Origin: Whalleya microplaca
Taxonomy: Eukaryota; Ascomycota; Sordariomycetes; Xylariales; Xylariaceae
Reading direction: 5' to 3'
Assembly (NCBI GenBank): GCA_022497155.1
Contig: MU385745.1
Coordinates: 248,001 to 312,000, forward strand
Length of the DNA: 64,000 bases
This document shows, piece after piece, positions 44,901-57,752 of this stretch (position 1 is its first letter; each line of letters starts with the position of its first letter). Position numbers and translations under genes: made by a program. The notes beneath the pieces were generated by a model. That model searched no databases and was not told the origin of the DNA. It saw only the letters and a program-made list of their open reading frames with translations.

Positions 44901-47900
44901 AAGCTTCCATGCCGTTGCAAGCTTGGGATAATTATTTAGCCTGAGTCCCAACGTTTGGAGACTTTGTGTCTCTTAAGTCTCAGCCCTAATGATGTTGTGA
45001 CAGGCAAACTTGTGCTTCGAGCAGGTGGCCGTGGAAATAGTGAATTTCACTTCGCTCCCAGACTGTCGGTACCGATTGCCTGGGCATTCTTTTAGGAGAG
45101 GGCAATGCTCGTAGCATACCTCGCGCCAGTATCCGATGATTGTTAGAGCCCTACTGGCTATCTGTGGCCACCTTCCGCTGTCTCGATGAGCTTTCGGGTG
45201 TTGATCATGATCGTATAAACCAGCGTATCTGGTATACTGCGTTTCGATTTAGACAGGTAGCATAATGTTTACCCCACGGCCAACGGCATGTACCGTTGAC
45301 GACCGGTCAGGGAAAAGCTGCTAAGAACAGATTACGATGCCCTCATCCGATGCGCAGCTTGGACCTTTTATTATTATCGTGCTGTAGCATGGCAAAAGAG
45401 CCTATGGAGGGTGCGTTGTATCACGGGTGTTTAATATCTTCGTTTCACAATCCTATATGAAGGACTGAAACATCATTCTCTTGGATTAGATTCCCTTAGT
45501 TATGCTTTTCATCTGTGGTGTAACAACTACGTCTATTTTCAATATCCTTCTCACCCCCCATTCATGATTCCTTCGTAATGCATCCCATACATTTTCGTGT
45601 AGTTAGTTCATTACGTGTAAAGTAGCCCGTATTAACACATCTTAACTATAGCTCTATAGATTTCGCACAAATCGGAATGTATCCTATATATATATTACCA
45701 CTTTTAATGCGAGACTTGTTCTTGCATGTGTTTATCTTTTGCGTCACATACCGACCTATCATATGAGAGTCGCACTATATAAATCACATATGATACGTCG
45801 AATTCATCTACATACATAGAGGTACCGGATGCCTACCTGCATCTAACCTAACGAACTTCATTTTTGGACAACACAAGCATTTCTTGTCAATGAGCCGCGA
45901 ACCAGTATATAATAGAGCCGTGAAGTTCGGTTAGTCGTGATTTTTAGATGCTGCAAACGAACAGCTCTCGAGCCTCCTAGGCTCTGGGATGAAGTATGTA
46001 TAGCCGGTTCAGCTGGACGTTTCTTCAGCCATTAGGCATCAATGTCTCTCATAGCCAATCTGAAAACGTAGCCATCACTATTTATGGCTGGCCTAGCAAC
46101 CCAATGACCTCGAGGTAGCATCACAGTACTCTAAGTTGCTTCGATATTTATGGCCAATCAAACGATACCTAACTCCTACCTTGCCTACTTAATAGAAACA
46201 GGGAGGGTTTACTACCAAGCAAGCCAGCTTTGGGGCCATGTCAGGGATGGGAAGACGCAAAACGAGGCGGGGAATAGGAAAGATTGGCCCCCTGGCAAGC
46301 GCCCTTTCGCCTCGTCCCCCAACGCACAGAACAGACCTTTGGGAGCCTTTCTGAAAGTGCCTTATTAATCTATTCATTGGCGCAACGTAATGCTGGAATA
46401 GGCTTAACCTGCCTATAATGATTGGGGCTGATCTGCGCCCAGGATGCTTCCAAAGATCTCCCCTCAATATGTACTTATGCCCCATGAAAATCACGGGCTA
46501 CGGAACAGACCCGCGCAGGCAGGGCAGGTATTAAGCTTAAACTCGGTCCCGGCCACCACGGAGGATGTTATTCCGGACAAGTTCCACACTACAGTATCTA
46601 CTGTGGCTGTATGGATACCATAGCTCCTTACAAGGTCAGCCCTGAATTAAATATACCTACACCGTGTTCGCTGAAAAACAAGACAGACTGTTACAGTTCC
46701 CCTGTTGGCTGATAGCAGGCATGTGCTTGCATGAAAGTTCTAGGTCAGGAAGTCGCTGACCAAGTCATAATCCTGGGTATGAAGGCCAAACCAGCAGATA
46801 TAAAGTGCAGGTATAACGTGTTCAAACAGGAGCGAACCATCCACGATGGCGTCTGCAGAACGTATGTCTTTGTCCTTAGATAATGTAGAGTTGAGGGGAA
46901 GTTAGCAAGAGCCTTGCTCATGCCCAGATTCTACATGATTCCCTAGAATTTACAATGAAGGCTTTAGCTGCCCTGTAGATAGTAAACCTCAGTCCGGTGA
47001 GTTGTCCTCCTCCGAGGTGCAGGATCTAAAGATCCGGTTCGATGCACGTGTCGTGGCAAGATTGTGATATGACCCCCATGACAACCGCCTCTTCAAGTCT
47101 TCAGCCACTCGAGAGCATGCACTACCCCTGATTGGTAGCATCATCCCGATAGGTTGCGATAAAGCATCATGTAGGCCTGTTGGGGTCTGAGACTACTATA
47201 CAGCTATATAGTGACGATATGACGTGGTTGAACGTGATATGAGAGCCTTATAATAAGGCTCTATGAGATATGCCGGAGTAAGATGAACATGGTCGTGTTT
47301 TGGGAGTTTATGAGGCTTGATACATATGATAGTGTTGCTTGGGCATTAAAGGCTAGGGCAGGGCTCACTTGATACAACCTTGCCACTAGGTAAGGTTCAC
47401 TCACACACTAAAGTTTCAAGGCGTATTGATTCACTAGTTCTCATACACAATGAAACGTAAGGTGAAAAAGTTTTTATGAGAAAGCCCAATGGTCAAGAAA
47501 TGTTGAGCATAACTGATGTTGAGCTGTGGTATCAAATGGGTATCTCCTGATCCCTATGTGCAACCGCGGGTTTCACAGTATATGTTGAGAACGGAAGAAA
47601 TATTACACAATCACGTAGAATGTCTGAGGACCTTTCATTGTCCTATTCATAGTCAGTTGAAGGAGCCGATACCGTCATATCGTATTGAGTTGTCGTATCT
47701 ATTCGTGAATATACCTATGCAACTCACAGCCTCTCATACTAACACATATCTAGACCGCCTCACGAAGCCTATTTGTCAAGAAAGTTTTCTGAACTCACTT
47801 TAATTTGAATCTGTATATTATTGTGTGGCCTCCGTATGAGTCTGCCTCGTTGCCTTAATGATTTGGTATGTTGATATTTATGCCTGCACTTACCCGTGGA

Positions 47901-50900
47901 CACCGGCAGCTGATACTGTCGACGATGCCGTAGATCATTGCCTGAAACTAAACGCCTTCATAATCACATCTAGCTGAATTTCACTTCTTATATCTGATAT
48001 GTAGCGTTGTGCACGGCACGAAATATCTACAATAAGCTAATCTTATGGCATGATAACCTCCTTCCTACCTAGTCTAGAGGCCATATAGCTTGGTTTGACA
48101 GCCTAATATTGTATACAATCTGTCAAATAGAGCTGAATGCTGAACGTCGCATAGTGCCGAATGTTACATTGCAACTAGGCAGCGATGTGGATGATGAAAT
48201 AGGCCGTGCGACGCAACAATCAGGGATGTAGCAGGCAACTTAGTAACGACTGCGTGAATTACTGGAGAGCAACTCACGCACTCTCTTCACGCTATTGTGA
48301 AGACCTATGAAGCCATGAGGCTTGATACTTACTAGATGACAGCTCGATAGCATCCAGTCGTCGATGCCTGCTCATCGACGAAACATGATATCTCGGCAAA
48401 CGCATCATCATAGTGTATAGGCTGGCAAGCATAGAGTCATGCTCTTTATCCTAGCCCATAATATGCTCGGTGAAAAAAGTTTTAGTCTTACGATGGTCTC
48501 GTGATGAAATCGCCTGATAATGCGTATCGCAAGCGAGTCGCCTCCGTAGCGGTGAAGTTCGATTAACATTCGTTCAAGGCCAATAGAACCCTCACACTGT
48601 TAGACAACGTACACAGCAATGAGTCAGGGTGTAGTCTTCACCGTCTCGCCTTATGAAGAGCATTTTGATATTGACGAGACTTCATTATATCGTATCGTTT
48701 GCCAGCTGAGCTTGCCTGACGATAATTAGATGCGCAGAGAATGATGTGAGCCTCCCGCTTACGTCGACCGCCAGCCACTCATGCCATCACTCAGCTCATT
48801 GCATCCCATGGAGATGGGAAAGTTTTCAGCGCCACCCGACGCGAAAAATGTTCGACATAGCGGTGAGAGTTGCAGTTGCCATCCCAAAATTCACGAAGCA
48901 GGGCTATGCTCAGTCCAGATTCAACATTATATGTTACACTGGAATTGAACAATGTATCGCCAGTACTCCTTTGAGCGCTCTCAAACCCCCTCGGACACTC
49001 GCCTCCGTGATACGCAACATGGAAATGTTGTCAAGGATCCTTTGAGACTTCGCCATCGGGAAGATTCTCTGATCGAAGTCTATGGTTGACGTCCATCAAG
49101 TAATATGAATCCTTGATGATCAATCTTGGATAAGTGTGAGTATGATTGGAAGTTTAAGCTTGGATAGGGGGAGCTTTAAGGATTCGGATTGGGCACCTGT
49201 ACAGCACACAGCCTCCAATTTCAGCTCAGATGGAAAGATCCAGATTTTCTTTCCAAGTTTATTCGATGCAGGCCTATCTAATAAGACCATATAACGAGAT
49301 GGCAAAATCAGGAGTTGAAAGCCACGGTGCTTGGTTTGAGGAGGTGGCGATTCCAAGTTCGTGCCAATTACATGTCGTATGACATACGGGTCGATGCAAC
49401 CGAAGCTATCCGAATCTCCACGGAGTTGCCGGGCAAGCCGGAGAATGTCCGAATGCTGATAAATATGTCTCAAATCGACGGAGTCGCCGGCAATGTTTTT
49501 GACGGATAGCCAGAATTCCGTATGTATATTCCACTGGAGCGGATCATAGTGGTACCGGGACCGCTACTGGAATGCCCAGGTGCCTAGGTAACATTTCTAT
49601 GAGAGGATACGTGATGGCCGGTGTTAGGCAGTTCGAGTAACAATATCCTCAACAAGAATAGAAATATAGAGTAAACGTAAAAACCAGTTGTTCACGAGAA
49701 CAATCGAGGCATTATTTAGCTCTTCCGATGTGCTTATTTTCTTCGCATCCATCTGACGTCCTCCTGACTAATACATAGTCACGGTGTCTTGTATGCATCG
49801 ATGCGGGCGGGCATCTGGCGTCACGGGGCATCCTGGGAATATCGAGACGGAAGAGGAAGAACTGCAACTGTGGATAAGCTGGCAAACTCATATGATTATG
49901 AAATTGCACTTAGCTAAGACGCTCCTCTTGTTAGACATATATGCTTATGTAATATACAAGAATGTTGAAAACATTTGAGTCTCAACCTATTAGGATAGAT
50001 GGGGGCCGGTCAAAATGGGGGCCAGATACTCACTCAGGGTTACATATCCGTATGCGGGCACATATTTGCACTATCAGCTAAACCAAGCTGTATTTATTAT
50101 GTATGCTTGACTTGTCCTCAATCTTCGATGGTACTACGGAGTGCGTCGTATCTTCATGAACACAGAGCGCCCTGGTGTTTAGTGATATATATAAACCACC
50201 CGGCCAGTCTTCGGTGAGAGTTGTCAGGCCTACACAATCTATGTTGTACAGATCTTCTACATTTACAGGTAGGCTACTGATATTTTTGGCTTATTTCGGT
50301 ATGATCTAAGGGCACACACACGAACTATCATCTTCCATCACGAAGTGGCTCTGGCTTGGAGAACTCGTAGGTCGAGTCAGTATGTGCATCTTCGGACAAT
50401 ACTGCCTAGAGTCACCACGTCCTGCCTACGACTCTTGGTTACCTAGTCAATTTGGTGTGTGAACATGTTTTCCTTCTTGCCATTATCACTCCTGCTTGTG
50501 ACGTTTATCGATGCTTCTGACAGGATCTAGCTAACGGGTACAGTGAAGGTCTGTTGGCAACACGGAGCGAAACGAGTAATTGGATCATTTGTCGAGCCAT
50601 GATGAGTAGTCGGTAGGCATTTGCAATGGTCGCATCGTGTGCGCAGGAGCGAAAGCAGAGAGTGAGGCTTCTTGTCGTTGGCGGTGACGATGAGGTGCGT
50701 TGTGAAATTCAGGAAGCCGGAGTACTAGCAAGCGGGCGAGACCTGGAGCAACCTGGAAATAGGCAGATGCATGAGGCTCTGCGGCTCTGCGGATTAGTTC
50801 GCCGAGGCAACAAGGCGAAAACTCCCTAAATGAATATTTGGATGGTGTATGCAGCGCCTAAACCGCTTCGGGGGTTAGGAAGTGGGGCTAAATTCCATAC

Positions 50901-51667
50901 CTAGGTACTATGTACACTGTGCCTGGTACTCTGCAGAGCTGCACGGGTATACATACCTAGGTACTTAAGGGAGTGCAGTACGGCTGTCAAGATGGATCGC
51001 GAACCGTTGTGATAGCAGAAAGTTCCTTTCTGCCTACTAAGGACGCAGGCTGATGCCATCTGAGCATCCGGCTTATAATTATATATATGTATTCCAGCGC
51101 TTCTCCGAGTTGAATCTCTCATTGTATCATCACCATCATCGTCTGGACCTTGCAAAAAGTATTGTATGCAAGCCACATTCTTAGACTATCGAGATCATTC
51201 GTTATTGGGCCACTACGTTTAACCTCTCCTACAACCTCCTGCATCTAATTACCTGCGTCTGTCTATTCTAGCCCATGGAACATATGTGTGCAATTACGCC
51301 CAACGTCTTATACATTTTGGGAATCACAACTTGCGGCCCGAACACTGCTCAGTCTTTAGTTCAAGACCAAGCTTACCCCGCTACTGCTGAGTCTAATAGC
51401 AACTGTTTGTTACAGCCGCTTTTATTTGGTCCATAACACTTCGCCTGCCTGCGTAATGTTGGCAGCGTCCTGTTAGTTGGTGGTCTCGAGAGACATTCAA
51501 TGACTCGAAAGCACAAACACGCTTTGTCCATCTTACTTGCCGATAAGAGGCGATTGCTTTTCACGGTGACTCTTCCACCCCGGTGATTCATTTTCCGGTC
51601 ATTCCCATCACCAGACCCTTGCTCTGAACTGCCATATTAAACCACTCAAACGCCTGAATACCATCAT
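41922..51667. other. Gene desert of about 9.7 kb
   Basis: No gene is supported over this interval apart from the hairpin listed separately. All ORFs are short, lack domains and appear on competing strands. The sequence is AT-rich with frequent stops in every frame. It could be heavily mutated repeat DNA, but I cannot identify any element. Confidence 0.5.
42047..42097. repeat. GC-rich inverted repeat / hairpin
   Basis: Arms at 42047-42071 and 42076-42097 flank a 4-nt loop (GAGC). The inner 8 bp (CCTCGGCC/GGCCGAGG) pair perfectly. The outer part pairs with one 3-nt bulge (GCG) and a few mismatches, out to TAT(T/C)CCGGTG. The left arm itself contains the perfect 12-bp palindrome GGTGGCGCCACC. 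It is strikingly GC-rich in an AT-rich desert. Confidence 0.85.
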
Positions 51668-51735
51668 GTAAGTTTTTCCATTTTCTTCAAACCCTCAACC
51701 CCAGCATCATTTTGTCATCTAACCGCAAAATATAG
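51668..51735 (+). other. Probable 5' UTR intron of the EST1-like gene
   Basis: A GTAAGT donor at 51668 and an ATATAG acceptor at 51733-51735 enclose 68 nt directly before the start codon at 51737. Splicing would leave one base between the junction and the ATG. Confidence 0.5.
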
Positions 51736-51736
51736 C

Positions 51737-54337
51737 ATGGAGAAAAAGGGGGGTATTGATACTTCTTTCACAAATTATCTCCGCAAGGCCTCAAAACTAC
51801 ATTGTCCAGTCCCTGGTTGTGATGGTGAGTATGCAGACATTGATGATCGGATACGAAGGCATCTGCAATCGCAACATCAAGATCTACTAGGAAACAGAGA
51901 TATCGCTACACTAGTTCAGGAGATAAAAAAGGGCAACACTGAAGTATTTAGAAGGTAAGTCTTTATCCTTTTATATATATCTGTGTGTTCTGTATGACCA
52001 ACCTTAGTAAAGGCCAGCTACTGGTAAGGTACCGGAAGATCCTGGGGGCGGACAAGTAAATCCAGCCGTGGGCAGGGGTGAAGGCAGTGCATTAAGTCCT
52101 TACAAACGGCGAAAGTCCCCGGACTCGTCTATCAAGGGACCGGAGCGGTCTGTAAGCCCGCAACAGCGGTCACGAGCTCGGCCTGTCTCTACCAATGACT
52201 CTGACTTTAGAAGGTCCACACCATTAGGAAAGCTTTGGAGCCCAGATGACGCCGCTTCTCCTTCCTCACCTAGACCCAAAGCCCCTGCGAGACCGTCGAG
52301 GAATCTTGTGCAGCATAGAAGTCGATCAGATATCATGGAGGATGGTAATGAACCTGCTAAACTCCTCATGCAACCCGAGACCCGGCCAATCGGCCAGGAC
52401 CAACTAGTGGCTGAAGTTAAGGGTATATACGCCGGCCTTGTGATGGTCGAATCTAAGTGCATTGAGGTTGATAATGCTCAGTCGTCTACGACTGAAGCCA
52501 AGTTAAACCACGAGCAATGGCAGGCCTTGATAGCTTTGCACAGAACATTGCTTCACGAGCACCACGACTTCTTTTTAGCCTCACAGCATCCTTCTGCAAA
52601 TCAAGCACTGCGACGTCTGGCGGGCAAATATGCTATGCCAGCCCGCATGTGGAGACATGGAATCCATTCATTCCTCGAATTATTACGTCACAGGCTGCCA
52701 GGCTCGCTAGAGCACATGCTCACTTTCATTTATTTAGCCTATTCGATGATGGCTCTGTTGTACGAGACCGTGCCAGCCTTCGAGGAAACTTGGATAGAAT
52801 GTTTAGGAGATCTCGGGAGATACAGGTCAGTCTACATTACGAAATATTGTGCCAGCAGGATGTTAATGCTACCGTATAGGATGGCTATCGAGGACGATGA
52901 TATTCGTGACAGGGAGATCTGGACAAGTGTCTCACGTCTCTGGTACTCGAAAGCGTCTGATAAAGCACCGACCACAGGCCGCCTGTATCATCATCTGGCA
53001 ATCCTTGCAAGACCTAATGCCCTCCAGCAGCTTTTCTATTACACTAAGTCACTCTGTGTTCCCGTTCCTTTTCCGTCTGCAAGAGAATCTATTCAGACAT
53101 TGTTCGACCCCATCCTCAATGCAAATAGCAGCCAGTCCTCGCGGCTCATTCCTATCGACACGGCCTTTGTGAAGGCACACGGTATTCTCTTCAGTAAGAA
53201 GTCTCCTGACGATTTTTTCTCTGCGGTCGACGAGTTTCTTGGCATGTTAGATGACCACATTGACCGATCTGTGAGACGGTGGATGGAATCTGGGTATGTC
53301 TTAATCCCCTCCTGATTCTGTTTCCGCAATGCTTAGATTCAAACAGATACTACATCGGCATTTCAAATTGTTGCAGCCTTTTGTCATATGGTCAGAGTGA
53401 TAGCGTGATCTTGAGAGTTATTCGCCCTCAGAACCCAGACGAGCCCACTGAGTCGAGTGCCGATACTGGAAGAAACTTTGAAGGTGCTCTCAAACTTGCA
53501 GATGGCACATATAACGTCGTCTTCCGTCGACTGGGTGACGTAAATGTAAGTCATTATACACCGACTTATATTTGATTGCAGTTTCTTTTTTTTTCTTCCT
53601 CTCCTTTTCAACGTGGATTCCATTTTAATTGCTCACTGGTAAACCTGACCATTTGGGATCTCAATAATTCTTCTACTTTCTAAATACAATAATCTTGCTA
53701 ACTCAATTTCTCATAGATACTTCCATTCCTACATGTGGTTATGGTCTTCATGTATCACCTAACACATTTCCCAAGCGCAATGGCTTTCGTTGAGAAGACG
53801 TTTCCATGGAAGCTAGTTTCCCTTCAACTGAACTCACTTCTTCAGTCTTATCGGGAGCATCACCGGATCTATGATGCTCCATTTCCTAGGCCGGATAAAG
53901 AGCCGTCTCTCCGGCCACTACCGGAGGACTTCGCCATGAAAGGTCTTGTTTTCGTGGATAAATATTTCCCGAATGATTGGTTCTCGAACGACAAAGTTGA
54001 TGATGATGAGAAGTATTTCGAGGTGGCATCAATGACGGACGAACGCAAGGAGAGAATCCTTTGGCTTGGATGCCGTATTGCGAAGTCAGGGAAGTGGCTC
54101 ACCTATGATGAAACATTGCATAAATTTGGTGTCCCGGCGAATTATGAGATGGATATCGATAATCTGATTACCACCGACATGATGAATATCTCCGAGACTG
54201 CTGATGCGGCATCGCGAGCCTCTACGTTCAACTCTGACTCCACCATTGGAAAGACTCCGTCCTGGGCATCTGGGGTAGACGATGACATGATGGATATTGA
54301 CGAGGCACCAGCAAGCAAGCCGATTATTCAACAATGA
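51737..54337 (+). CDS. EST1/SMG-type DNA/RNA-binding domain protein with N-terminal zinc finger
   Basis: Five exons: 51737-51954, 52013-52825, 52880-53293, 53347-53545 and 53717-54337, giving 754 aa. The introns are 58, 54, 53 and 171 nt. The first needs an AAG acceptor; the second is a multiple of three and can hide as coding. The N-terminus has a C2H2-like finger (CPVPGC...HLQSQH). A disordered Ser/Pro/Arg linker follows. The core reads WIECLGDLGRYRMAIEDDDI, SKASDKAPTTGRLYHHLAIL, LARPNALQQLFYYTKSLCVP and FVKAHGILFS, the signature of the EST1 DNA/RNA-binding family. That family includes telomerase-associated Est1 and SMG5/6/7 of nonsense-mediated decay. Filamentous fungi have several such paralogues, and which process this one serves cannot be told. 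The C-terminus carries DDDMMDIDEAP. Confidence 0.87.
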
Positions 54338-57300
54338 TGCTACCTTGAAGAGCTAGTCTGATTCTCACGATTTGTCCACATCCACACCCACCTGGGTCAT
54401 ATAGAGACTTGGAATCATAGCCCCTTATAGTCCAGCCCAGGATGAAGGTCCTAAGACATATTGTACGCAAAATGCCTGGCACCTATCGCTCGACATACGA
54501 GGCCTTGCCCAACGTGCCTTGATTGCCTGATGTTTTGGTCTACTGGAGGCCATCGACGCAACTAAGTATCCTTCTCCATTCTCCAAACCGAACGCCATCA
54601 TACCAGCACGCTATTTGCTGTGATCATGGCCCTTTTACGTTATCTAAAACAGAACAATATCATACCAATGCACGATACGTTGTCTTTTGATCCAATTTAC
54701 TACCTTTGCTTCTTAATGAGTAGGTTTTTTCGCCCCTTTCCTAAATCGACAGCATAGGCTCTCTCCTTTCAGTCACCAGCCCTACATTTTCTGGTGCTTT
54801 CAAGTAACAGGATTTCTACACGCAGCCAATATGTTATAGACAGACTCCTGTCCCAATCACCTAATCACGGACAGAGATAGCCAGGTCAATCCTCTACAGG
54901 ATTGTATCCTTGCTAAATCCATCTACACAGTCATGTTTAGACAGCCATGTTGTCTGCCTCAGGCCTTCGACATCATGATAATGATCTATGAAGTCAGGGG
55001 TTGACCAGGGGTTACACAGGAGGTGTTAGATCCTTTTATCTAATGGCAATGGAATTGGATTAGGCATATCATTTGAAAGCCAACTAATAAGGCAACCATT
55101 CAAGACAACCACTTTGGCCCTACCTGCATATCAATCCTTACCATTACTTAGATCGGCCGATGGCTGCTTCTTGAGACCATGTCATTATTGATGATCTGAA
55201 ACTTCTGGGAATCACAGATCGAAAGGCCACAACACAGCCACAACCACTCTTCCTGACATCATCTCTGACATTTACAGGGCTACGAGCATCTGATGCGAGA
55301 CGCTAGACCGTCTCATAGCGACTTCAAATTTCGCCAGTGCCAAGGGATGATAAGCAACTCTTTAGCTGGTTCGGCAGCATGACATTACATTTTCTTATGT
55401 AACCTTGTATTGTATTATTTTTTGGAGCATTTGTTTTGGAGCGTGAATTTGCCTTTCAGCATATCTAGTGGGAGTTACACAGGGTCCGGCATTTGAAGTT
55501 TGCGCTAAGGTTGTTTTGGTATGCATGGTATTCTAATCAACTCGAAAGCGGGGTAAGCACCGGAGCGTGGTATGCCGATGAGGCAAAAGAGCATTCCATC
55601 CATAGCAAAATCCTAAAAGCATATCTCAAATCACTCTTTATCAAACAATAGCTACTCGTCAAGACTGAATATATTCCTCTTAATCCCAATATGTTAAATA
55701 TAGAGTAATGATATACGTTTCCAGAGAATGAACTTTGGAATCCGTCGACTTATGGAATAATTAATTTGGTATTCATCAGATTGCAAATTACCTAGGCTGC
55801 TAGGTAGTCAATTTCGTGTGTGTCCATTAGTTGAAGTTCTAGGCCAACAATGCAAGAAGCGTGATATCGGGCAACTAGGCATGTGTTAGTTGCATTACAA
55901 TCCTATTGGTTGCACCAAGTATTTATGTGTTGGTGATGTTACTGCTCTTCACATCGAAGTGCATTTTGTAGGCTCCCCTTATCTCTTATTCGATCAATAA
56001 AAGCCTCATCCAATAAGTTCCATGCATACGGGGATACATGCGTTGCAACTAAATACCGACATATAACTCGAGAACTAGTAATTAACTGCTGCATCTCCGT
56101 ACATAACAAGAACAGTACCCGGCCGAAAAACACACATGCCGATTTACAACTACTATCATTCAAATTCACTCGAACTATAAGTACTCAGCTTAATGTTGGT
56201 ATATCAGATTGATTTAGAAGTCCGGCGTGTGAAAGGTATCTACTCTTTAGGCCCGGGCGCGTAAAGTTGTGGACGAAGGTGGTGCTTTATGGCGGGCAGC
56301 TAATGAGGCTGTGAGGTAGGACCGTGCAAAGCCGACAGCTTCACGTAGTACTAGTAGTACTATGCGAGATGTCACAGTCACTGTAGGTATGTAGTATTTG
56401 AAGTAACAGCAAGACTATCTAGCCTGATGTTATTACTGATGTGCAACTACTTAATGTGCATTTATTTGCAGTTAGACCAAATAGGTATGTGTTGCACGGA
56501 GTAACATGGAGTCATTCCGATCTTGTGAGACACAGATAACAATACTAATAAGCACTTGTCGAGTTGGCCTGAGTAATGTGCACGTCACCTGGGTTTATCT
56601 TCAATGTATGGGACACTCATAGGACATTGATATCTTGGTCGTGGGTTTAGGTGATGACACTGCATGGTCAGAATTACATTTTTACTACGCGTCTGTTTTG
56701 CCTTCACCTAGGGCTCTTACGTATTCACCGAAAAGCCGTATGGATACATGTAAGCCCTCAATGGTTGGTACATATCAGGTGTTCATCCCGTCACCACTAT
56801 TGGAGATCTGAATCTCGGAGAAGATGAAAACGCCCCCCAATGGTTCGGTGGTTTTGCAAGCGCCTCATGGTACGGAATACCATCCGGAGTTCCATTAGAC
56901 GCCTCCTTACCTGCCTATCTGATGTAAGTGCAGTCTGCAGAAACTCGATAATATCCTTTAGGTACCTAGATAGTGCATCAGCCCCCATTCACGCACCTGT
57001 TTATGGACACGTACACAGAGCCGCAGATAGCATGTATCCTTATATGTATGAACTACTGCCCCTGGGATAATGGTTGCCTTGTATGTAATCAGCATTCCTT
57101 ATAACTGTCTCCTGCCTTATTGTATGCCGGTTTTAGAACATCCTTGGTCAATGAGACGAGACATGGCTTAGACCTATTACGCGTGTTTCCAGCCAAGAGG
57201 TATTAAACGTAATCTACCTCCGTTACGCCCCCATTTTGAAGGAAATACCCAAGTTAGTCCACGAAACCGGTCAAAAATGCAATCTTCAACCAAACTCCGA

Positions 57301-57724
57301 CTGCGGTATCAAATTTCGCCGAAGACGTGCAATATTTGGAGCTGAATACCTATCATTGCAGCTGCCAACATTGCACTATTGCAGTTGCCCGTGCAACATA
57401 ATTATACAACGTTAAAAGGAGTTGGTGGAAGAAAAAGGAAAGAATTCGCAATCTTGAGTTCGGTGAGGCGAATGCGTAGGTGGCTTACGAGCTTACTCAT
57501 TGTACCGGTTCTATGGAAAGGCCCTACGAAGCTAGTTTCAAAGTGCCAACACCAACCAAAAAAAGGCTCCAGGCAGACATCAATCAGCAAAGACAAGGCT
57601 GGTATGGCGACCCAGGGAGCGGCTGCCTTCTTGTAGCCTTCTTTCAGCCGCTGCTCAGCAGGCTGAGCGTACGAGAATAAGTTTCGTGGATAGAGACATT
57701 TTAGGTAGGAGGATGTGAGGAGCC

Positions 57725-57752
57725 GGCGCAATCAATGCGCCGTCGCGCGGCG
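57725..57752. repeat. Two overlapping GC-rich hairpins
   Basis: GGCGCA and TGCGCC (57725-57741) form a 6-bp stem with a 5-nt loop. It overlaps a second stem, CGCCG and CGGCG (57738-57752), with loop TCGCG. The two are mutually exclusive. They are GC-rich against an AT-rich background. Confidence 0.7.

Noticed and set aside
47030..47060. tRNA B-box-like GGTTCGA
   Set aside because: No A-box or cloverleaf can be drawn around it.
49120..49509. Overlapping ORFs on both strands
   Set aside because: Neither matches a known family, and no splice-consistent extension was found.
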